The translations under genes and the position numbers were made by a program. 16,940 bases of DNA, taken from contig CAPQCU010000028.1 in assembly GCA_948684385.1 (NCBI GenBank), positions 1 to 16,940 of the forward strand. Direction: 5' to 3'. Shown here piece by piece: positions 12,357-16,940 of this stretch (its first letter is position 1; each line of letters opens with the position of its first letter). The DNA is from an uncultured bacterium (lineage in GTDB: Bacteria; Cyanobacteriota; Vampirovibrionia; Gastranaerophilales; Gastranaerophilaceae). Under the pieces are notes generated by a model that was given only the letters and a program-made list of their open reading frames with translations, ran no database searches and was not told where the DNA came from.

Positions 12357-14179
12357 TATGCTGATAAAACTGCTTTATTCTGGTCAAAAGAGAGGTTGAG
12401 TTTTTTGACATCCGCTTCGTCGATTTTACCGAGCGCAAAAAGGTCTTTTGCAAGATCCGCTCTGATACCGGCAGGAAGGTAGTTTAAAACAATTGTAGGT
12501 GTAGAAGATAACCTGACGAAAGTTTCGATTGCGCTTTTGAAAGCTGCGTTTGTTTCATAAAGTCTTTGAACAATGCTGGCTTTTTCGCAATCCGGAGCGT
12601 TGTTAATAATATCTTTAAAACTTTTATCAGTTTTTCTTGTGATTTCTGATTCAGAAGTTGTTTTTTCGACTCTGAATTGTGGTCTTGTTTCTGTTGTATT
12701 AATATTGCGTTTCAAATCTGTTAAGTTTGAAGTGTTAACATTTTCTCTAGCGCTAAAACCGAGGTCAGGAGTGCTGTCAGCTTTTTCTTCCGGCTTTGAT
12801 GCTGCCGGAGCTTTAAGCTCTTCGCTGCTATCGGTTGCAACTCTGTTATAATTCTTGTCTGTAGCTTTGTTTAAAAATTCTTCAACTTTTGAAACAGATA
12901 TTGAAAACTCATTTTCGTGAGTTTTTACGTAATCATTGATGTTTTGTAAAATGTCTTTGTAGGCCGGTGTTTCATAAGCATCAGCGTTTAAAGTCTCTAA
13001 ATGAGACTCTTTAAATTCTTTTGATAAGTTATTGTTATTAATAGTACCTAAGAATTCACCGGCAGATGCTGCGTTGATGAAGTTTTTCTGTTCTGTTAAA
13101 ATTTGTTTTTCAGCTTCTGTGAATTCCGGCTCAACACCATCTGCTTTAGCTTTATCTATTTTTTGCTGAATAGCTTCCAATGTTTCTTTGTTTTCTTCAA
13201 ACCATTCCTGTCGCGCTGTGTTGTATTTTTCGTGTGCTTCAGTTCTGATTTCTTCAGTTTGGTTTTCAGTTATGTATTTTGTAAGTGTAGTTGCTTCTTC
13301 TTCGCTCATTGCTTCTTGAATAATATTGCCTTCGCTGTCATATAAAGGTTCGGAAGTTAATTGTTTTATAAATTCCGGCTCAGATGCAGCTTTGACAACC
13401 TGCTTCTTTGTTTCAGGAGTTAAACAGCTTTCAAATACAGCTTTTAAACCGTTAAGTTTGTTTTCTTTGTACAAAGAAGTTACAATATCCAAAAACATTG
13501 TTTTTTCGTCTTCAGGAGAGTTGATTAACAACCTGCCGAATGTTTGCAGCTGACCTTTAATTGTTTTGTCATCAGGATTTTTATTATATCTTCCGACAAG
13601 TGATTCTATAAAATTTTTAGTAGCATTTTTGATTTGTTCAGGAGATGTATTTTCTTTAGTAGAACCATCCGGTAATGCTCCAACTTTAACTAATTTTTCA
13701 AACAGGGTAAATTTTTCGTGATTAGTATTGTATCTTTTGAAACCTTCGATTGTCCACCCTGTGCTTAAAGCAACAAGATAATCATTGCTGAGTTTGTTCA
13801 TTTTATCAATGTCAAGTTTACCATCTTTTCCTGTTGCGTCTTTAATCGCAGCTTCAAGACATTGTACGTATGTTTTTATAGTCTTAATTTTTTCTTCCCG
13901 GCTTGCTTTTGAAGCTGCTTCAGCGGGAAGGTTATATGCTTTTTGAATAAGCGGATTTCTTTTTAAATCAGCGGGAGTAATTCCGTATTGTTTAAATTTT
14001 TCACAAAGTTTTTCTAAGATTTTATCAATTTCAGAAGCAACAGTATTTGCAGCTTCTTCTGTATTCTGAGAATTTGTTTCATATATAGAATTTGGCTTGG
14101 AAGTATTCCCGCTAACTGTTGCAGTCGGGGTTTTATACTCATATTCAGTTGTTGTTACATTGCTATTAACCGAAACCAT
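12356..14179 (-). CDS. Unknown 607-residue soluble protein, paralogue of the 602-residue gene
   Basis: The first ~45 residues are Ser/Thr/Asn-rich and probably disordered (MVSVNSNVTTTEYEYKTPTA). Residues ~45-430 are helical (EIDKILEKLCEKFKQYGIT, REEKIKTIKTYVQCLEAAIKD, LQTFGRLLINSPEDEKTMFL). About 430-525 is a polar linker rich in Glu, Lys, Ser and Thr. The last ~80 residues form a helical end domain (SIVQRLYETNAAFKSAI, NYLPAGIRADLAKDLFALGK). There is no signal peptide or membrane segment. The similarity to the 602-residue protein lies in the helical core, not in the ends. The N-terminus resembles type III export signals in composition, which is only a hint. ATG 14179 has AGAGG seven bases upstream, and a single-gene transcript is implied by its own promoter core (14192-14207) and the terminator at its stop. 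Function unknown. Confidence 0.8.
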   Translation of the reverse strand: MVSVNSNVTTTEYEYKTPTATVSGNTSKPNSIYETNSQNTEEAANTVASEIDKILEKLCEKFKQYGITPADLKRNPLIQKAYNLPAEAASKASREEKIKTIKTYVQCLEAAIKDATGKDGKLDIDKMNKLSNDYLVALSTGWTIEGFKRYNTNHEKFTLFEKLVKVGALPDGSTKENTSPEQIKNATKNFIESLVGRYNKNPDDKTIKGQLQTFGRLLINSPEDEKTMFLDIVTSLYKENKLNGLKAVFESCLTPETKKQVVKAASEPEFIKQLTSEPLYDSEGNIIQEAMSEEEATTLTKYITENQTEEIRTEAHEKYNTARQEWFEENKETLEAIQQKIDKAKADGVEPEFTEAEKQILTEQKNFINAASAGEFLGTINNNNLSKEFKESHLETLNADAYETPAYKDILQNINDYVKTHENEFSISVSKVEEFLNKATDKNYNRVATDSSEELKAPAASKPEEKADSTPDLGFSARENVNTSNLTDLKRNINTTETRPQFRVEKTTSESEITRKTDKSFKDIINNAPDCEKASIVQRLYETNAAFKSAIETFVRLSSTPTIVLNYLPAGIRADLAKDLFALGKIDEADVKKLNLSFDQNKAVLSA

Positions 14180-14191
14180 CTTATTACCTCT

Positions 14192-14207
14192 TATATATAA
14201 AAAGTAT
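14192..14207 (-). promoter_or_regulatory. Promoter core of the 607-residue gene, like copies A and B but without the operator at the same offset
   Basis: The + strand reads tatatataaaaagtat, matching the tatataaagtat cores at 8916 and 12261 with two extra A's. At the expected offset there is no palindrome. A half-formed version (TGTAACAAATTGTAAA) appears 66 bases from the core at 14260. Confidence 0.4.
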
Positions 14208-14292
14208 GTAAAAATAACTCGATTTCATTCCTTCAGGATTTCTTTACAAAAGTTTATATTGTAACAAATTGTAAAAATTTGAATAAAAATCC

Positions 14293-14319
14293 TAAAGTTT
14301 TTCAAAAAAATGCCGATAT
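14293..14319 (+). promoter_or_regulatory. Flagellar sigma-28 (FliA) promoter
   Basis: TAAAGTTT (14293-14300), an 11-base spacer and GCCGATAT (14312-14319). This matches the established FliA consensus TAAAGTTT-N11-GCCGATAA at 15 of 16 positions with the exact spacing. The start point would be near 14326, about 30 bases before the ATG of the 42-residue gene. Confidence 0.8.
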
Positions 14320-14357
14320 ATAAAATGTAAGGTTAAAGAACATAAGGAGTAAATGAT

Positions 14358-14486
14358 ATGTACCAAATGTGGCCGGGATGTTATAGTTTCAGAGATGAAA
14401 TAAAAATGTTTGCATTGTGGTTTAAGGAACAAACAGAAGCTCTGATATTAAAGATTTATGAATTAGACCGTATGTTTAACGGCTGA
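14358..14486 (+). CDS. 42-residue protein under flagellar sigma-28 control
   Basis: A short gene starting at ATG 14358 with AAGGAG eight bases upstream and ending at TGA 14484-14486. The product begins MYQMWPGCYSFRDEIKMFAL and continues as one amphipathic helix (FKEQTEALILKIYELDRMF). One Cys, two Trp and no signal peptide are present. It matches no flagellar protein that I know (not FlgM, FliS or FliT). The promoter is the FliA-type site at 14293-14319, and a terminator follows at 14531, so it is a single-gene transcript. Sigma-28 normally drives late flagellar genes: filament, motor, chemotaxis and export chaperones. A role in motility or filament assembly is therefore inferred from regulation alone. 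Confidence 0.72.
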   Translation: MYQMWPGCYSFRDEIKMFALWFKEQTEALILKIYELDRMFNG

Positions 14487-14530
14487 TAAAAAATTATAAT
14501 TCTCTCTTTCTCTCGTAAAAACCAATTTTA

Positions 14531-14557
14531 GCTTGTAACTGATGTTACAGGCTTTTT
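14531..14557 (+). terminator. Intrinsic terminator after the 42-residue gene
   Basis: GCTTGTAAC (14531-14539) pairs with GTTACAGGC (14544-14552) across a TGAT tetraloop, with one G-U pair, and is followed by TTTTT. It closes the short sigma-28 transcript. Confidence 0.8.
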
Positions 14558-14562
14558 GTTAT

Positions 14563-14572
14563 GGGGGGGGGG
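14563..14572 (+). repeat. Ten-G homopolymer tract
   Basis: A run of ten G's lies between the terminator at 14557 and the amidase gene, about 130 bases before its start. Such runs are rare in AT-rich DNA and prone to slipped-strand length change, although the length is also error-prone in sequencing. Confidence 0.85.
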
Positions 14573-14701
14573 TAAATACATAAAGCTTGTAGTATTATCT
14601 ATTAACTTGGAAGTATGTCTACGTGCGTAGCACTTGTTTACTTTTGTTGTTTATTAGGATAAAATTGTATTATGGATTTTGGGGGCAAGAGGCTTTTCGT
14701 A

Positions 14702-16609
14702 ATGAAAAGAATATTGTTTTATATAACACTTTTTATAATGTTTTTATTCGGGACTGTTTCAGCTTTTGCAGAGCCTTCTAAGGTCATGTCTTTGCATTAT
14801 GACGATACTTCTGCTCTTGTTTATATTAACATAATGGAATCTTCTGAAGGCTTGTCTCAGGAACTAAAATTCTCACGGCTGGAAAATCCTAACCGTATTT
14901 ATTTTGATATTGATAATTCAGTTTTGATTGGCGGCAAACAGCAGCTGGTATTCGAAAAATCTGTTATAAAAGAGATTAAAATTTCGCAGTTTACGACTGC
15001 TCCTGATGTAGTAAGGGCAGTAATTACTTTTGAAGAGGATTTTGATACTTCTAAAGTAAAACTTGTTAATATAAATGGTAATATTGTTGTAAAATGCACG
15101 AATCCGACTATCGGGAATGATTATTTCAACCCTGTTTATGATGAAAATTCCGTTAATACAGCGTATTCAAGCATAGTCGTAAACTCTCAGGTAATTCAAA
15201 AAGTTGCTATTCCTCAAGGAACAGTTGAAAAACCTGCAAACGCTGCAAATTCTGTTATGGCAGATATTCAGCAGGCGTTTGAGAATTCTACACTAAACAA
15301 TTCTGACGGAAAAACTTATGATTCTGTCGTGTCAATTGATTTATCTTCTGATTTGAAGCTGCGTACAAAGTATTTTATTAACGGGTATTATACCCAAAAT
15401 GGCGGGCTGCTTGTAAGCGGTTTAGGTCAGATAACGGCTTCAAAAATGTTTTATTTAGACAGCCCGAAAAGAGTTGTAATCGACCTGCCAAATACTTTTG
15501 TTGATAAAAAGATTAGAAACAAAGAACTGAATATTTGTCCGGATGGTTCTTGCAAAGATACCGCTAAAATCGGGCAATTTGAGTATAACAGAGCAAGGCT
15601 TGTTGTAACGACAGAAAAACCGGAAAAATATATTCCTGTGTTTTCTGCTGACCAGCAGTCACTTTTGTTTGTAAATGCGGATAAACTTAAACACACTTCT
15701 TTAACAAGCTGTGTTTCAAATCTCGGTAAAGTTTATGTAAGGAAAGTTGATAACAGGACGAATGAAATTATTATGTCGTTTACAAACCCTGTTGTGCATT
15801 CAATTTTGAGAGATGATAATTCTTTAAATATGTATCTTTTCAATGTGAAAAGTTATAATGAGTTAGATTTAATTAAGACATTGAAAAACACTTACTACAA
15901 AGATTTAACGCTTTCTCTTCTGCCTCAAATTGGCGTAAGAGCTTCTATAGGCTTAAGTAAAGATGATGTCGTTCAAATTGACCAGAGTATTGACGGAAAG
16001 GCAATAAAGCTTACGATTATTCGCGGGCAGGTTAAAGAGCCTGTTGTTACAGCTCCTCCTAAGAAACATTCAGTAAAAGGAAAAGTTGTTCTTGATGCAG
16101 GTCACGGAGGAAGTGATTACGGAGCTATCAGAGAAGGTATAAACGAAAAAGATATTACGCTTGATGTCACAAGAAGAGTTGCTTCTATTTTGAAATCTAA
16201 AGGGTACAAAGTCGCTTTGACAAGGGCTGATGATACTTATGTTTCTTTACAGGACAGAGTTGATTATTCTGAAAACGAGGCTCCGGAAATATTTGTAAGT
16301 ATTCACGTAAACTCTGCCGTTGCTACAGAGCCTAAAGGAATAGAAACGCATTATTATCATGAATACAGCAAAGAACTTGCAAGTGTAGTACACGCAAGAA
16401 TGATAAAAGCAATAGATACAAAAGACAGAGGATTGTTTAAGTCTAAATTTTATGTTATAAATCATACGACAGTTCCGGCAATTCTTGTTGAGATGGGATT
16501 TTTATCTAACGAGGAAGAACGCAAAGAACTTGTAACGGATTCAAGAAAGCAGAAAACTGCAAAAGCAATAGCTGAGGGTATAATTGAGTACATTAAATCA
16601 CAGAGGTAG
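14702..16609 (+). CDS. N-acetylmuramoyl-L-alanine amidase with AMIN domains (AmiC-like)
   Basis: This zinc enzyme cuts the amide bond between MurNAc and the peptide stem, splitting septal peptidoglycan during cell separation. It acts in the periplasm after export by the signal peptide MKRILFYITLFIMFLFGTVS. Residues ~28-132 form an AMIN domain (NRIYFDIDN, VVRAVITFEED), and ~205-330 look like a second one (KRVVIDLPNTF, ARLVVTTEKP). AMIN domains target the enzyme to the cell wall. The Amidase_3 domain fills ~458-635 with zinc ligands His468 (DAGHGG), Glu482 (GINEKD) and His535 (SIHVNS), and catalytic Glu597 (VEMGF). The start ATG 14702 is preferred over 14672 because AGAGG lies nine bases upstream and the signal peptide then begins properly. 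murI overlaps its 3' end, so the two form a cell-wall operon. Confidence 0.93.
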   Translation: MKRILFYITLFIMFLFGTVSAFAEPSKVMSLHYDDTSALVYINIMESSEGLSQELKFSRLENPNRIYFDIDNSVLIGGKQQLVFEKSVIKEIKISQFTTAPDVVRAVITFEEDFDTSKVKLVNINGNIVVKCTNPTIGNDYFNPVYDENSVNTAYSSIVVNSQVIQKVAIPQGTVEKPANAANSVMADIQQAFENSTLNNSDGKTYDSVVSIDLSSDLKLRTKYFINGYYTQNGGLLVSGLGQITASKMFYLDSPKRVVIDLPNTFVDKKIRNKELNICPDGSCKDTAKIGQFEYNRARLVVTTEKPEKYIPVFSADQQSLLFVNADKLKHTSLTSCVSNLGKVYVRKVDNRTNEIIMSFTNPVVHSILRDDNSLNMYLFNVKSYNELDLIKTLKNTYYKDLTLSLLPQIGVRASIGLSKDDVVQIDQSIDGKAIKLTIIRGQVKEPVVTAPPKKHSVKGKVVLDAGHGGSDYGAIREGINEKDITLDVTRRVASILKSKGYKVALTRADDTYVSLQDRVDYSENEAPEIFVSIHVNSAVATEPKGIETHYYHEYSKELASVVHARMIKAIDTKDRGLFKSKFYVINHTTVPAILVEMGFLSNEEERKELVTDSRKQKTAKAIAEGIIEYIKSQR

Positions 16610-16940
16610 GGGTAAATATAATTCTCCGGTAGGTTTTTTTGATTCGGGTGTGGGCGGACTTTCCGTGTACGCTCGGTTTAAAAAGCTTTTGCCTGATGAA
16701 GATACGCTTTATTTCGGTGATTTAGCGAATATGCCTTACGGAAACAAAACTAAAGAACAGCTTGTAGGGTATGCAAGAAATATCCTTGATTTTTACAAAG
16801 AAAAAGGGGTTAAGGCTGTTGTGATTGCTTGTAACACTTCTTCTGCGCAGGCTTATGATGAAGTTAAAAATGATTACGATTTTAAGATTTATCCGATAAT
16901 TCAGTCTTGTGCGAAAGTTATAGCTTCCGGAAACTTACAC
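16584..16940 (+). CDS. murI: Glutamate racemase, N-terminal part (3' end outside window)
   Basis: MurI converts L- to D-glutamate for peptidoglycan stem peptides, using an acid-base pair of cysteines and no cofactor. The visible 119 residues include PVGFFDSGVGGLSV with the conserved Asp20, YFGDLANMPYGNKT, and the first catalytic cysteine Cys83 in ACNTSSA. The frame has no ATG near the expected start. TTG 16584 is chosen because GAGGG ends five bases before it and it gives a normal short extension before PVGFF. This places the start inside the amidase gene, with a 26-base overlap, so the two are probably translated in a coupled way. The start is less certain than the identity. Confidence 0.9.
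   Translation, partial: MSTLNHRGRGKYNSPVGFFDSGVGGLSVYARFKKLLPDEDTLYFGDLANMPYGNKTKEQLVGYARNILDFYKEKGVKAVVIACNTSSAQAYDEVKNDYDFKIYPIIQSCAKVIASGNLH

Noticed and set aside
14353..14403. A 16-codon frame starting at the earlier ATG and encoding a CxxC peptide (MICTKCGRDVIVSEMK)
   Set aside because: Its ATG is only three bases from AAGGAG, too close for normal initiation, and the overlapping 42-codon frame has ideal spacing.

Overview
The window is AT-rich, gene-dense DNA from a flagellated, Gram-negative-type bacterium. Its combination of genes and style fits the gut and environmental non-photosynthetic relatives of cyanobacteria (Vampirovibrionia/Melainabacteria, order Gastranaerophilales): a flagellin, an AMIN-domain cell-wall amidase followed by murI, mnmA, prs, Hsp20, and many lineage-specific helical proteins. 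That placement is an inference from gene content, not a database result. No mobile element, CRISPR array, tRNA or rRNA was found, and no gene-free stretch exceeds 300 bases.

Layout. (1) 1-1425 (+): the body and C-terminus of a flagellin whose variable domain is a GLUG-repeat beta-helix-like insert. One surplus base near 434-435 breaks the frame. (2) 1470-3370 (-): a three-gene operon read toward the flagellin: a 40-residue microprotein, a 240-residue protein whose N-terminal domain is a paralogue of that microprotein, and mnmA. (3) 3527-5351 (+): a secreted matrixin-like protein with TPRs that has lost two of three zinc-ligand histidines, a perfect 36-bp palindrome, then an Hsp20 chaperone. 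(4) 5354-5775: a possible structured RNA, a terminator and a small AT-rich XRE regulator. (5) 5785-7151 (-): prs and a 56-residue unknown. (6) 7279-8889: a HEAT-like protein converging on an MgtE_N-like protein. (7) 8911-9746: an operator region shared with a secreted alpha/beta-hydrolase-fold protein that lacks the usual Ser and His. (8) 9741-14179 (-): an unknown two-gene operon and two diverged ~600-residue paralogues. (9) 14293-14486 (+): a near-perfect flagellar sigma-28 promoter driving a 42-residue protein. (10) 14531-16940 (+): a terminator, a ten-G tract, the amidase and the start of murI.

Connections. mnmA (tRNA wobble thiolation), prs (PRPP supply), the amidase and murI are housekeeping. 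The notable signals lie between them. The genes at 8889 and 12231 (both -) share an almost superimposable upstream region: the palindrome TGTAAC-N5/6-GTTACA sits exactly 36 bases from a common promoter core, and the leader is similar. At the 8889 locus the same palindrome overlaps the -35 box of the divergent, apparently leaderless hydrolase gene. The sigma-28 promoter links the 42-residue gene to the flagellar regulon that the flagellin belongs to. Two secreted proteins with degenerate active sites in one window suggest binding roles rather than catalysis.
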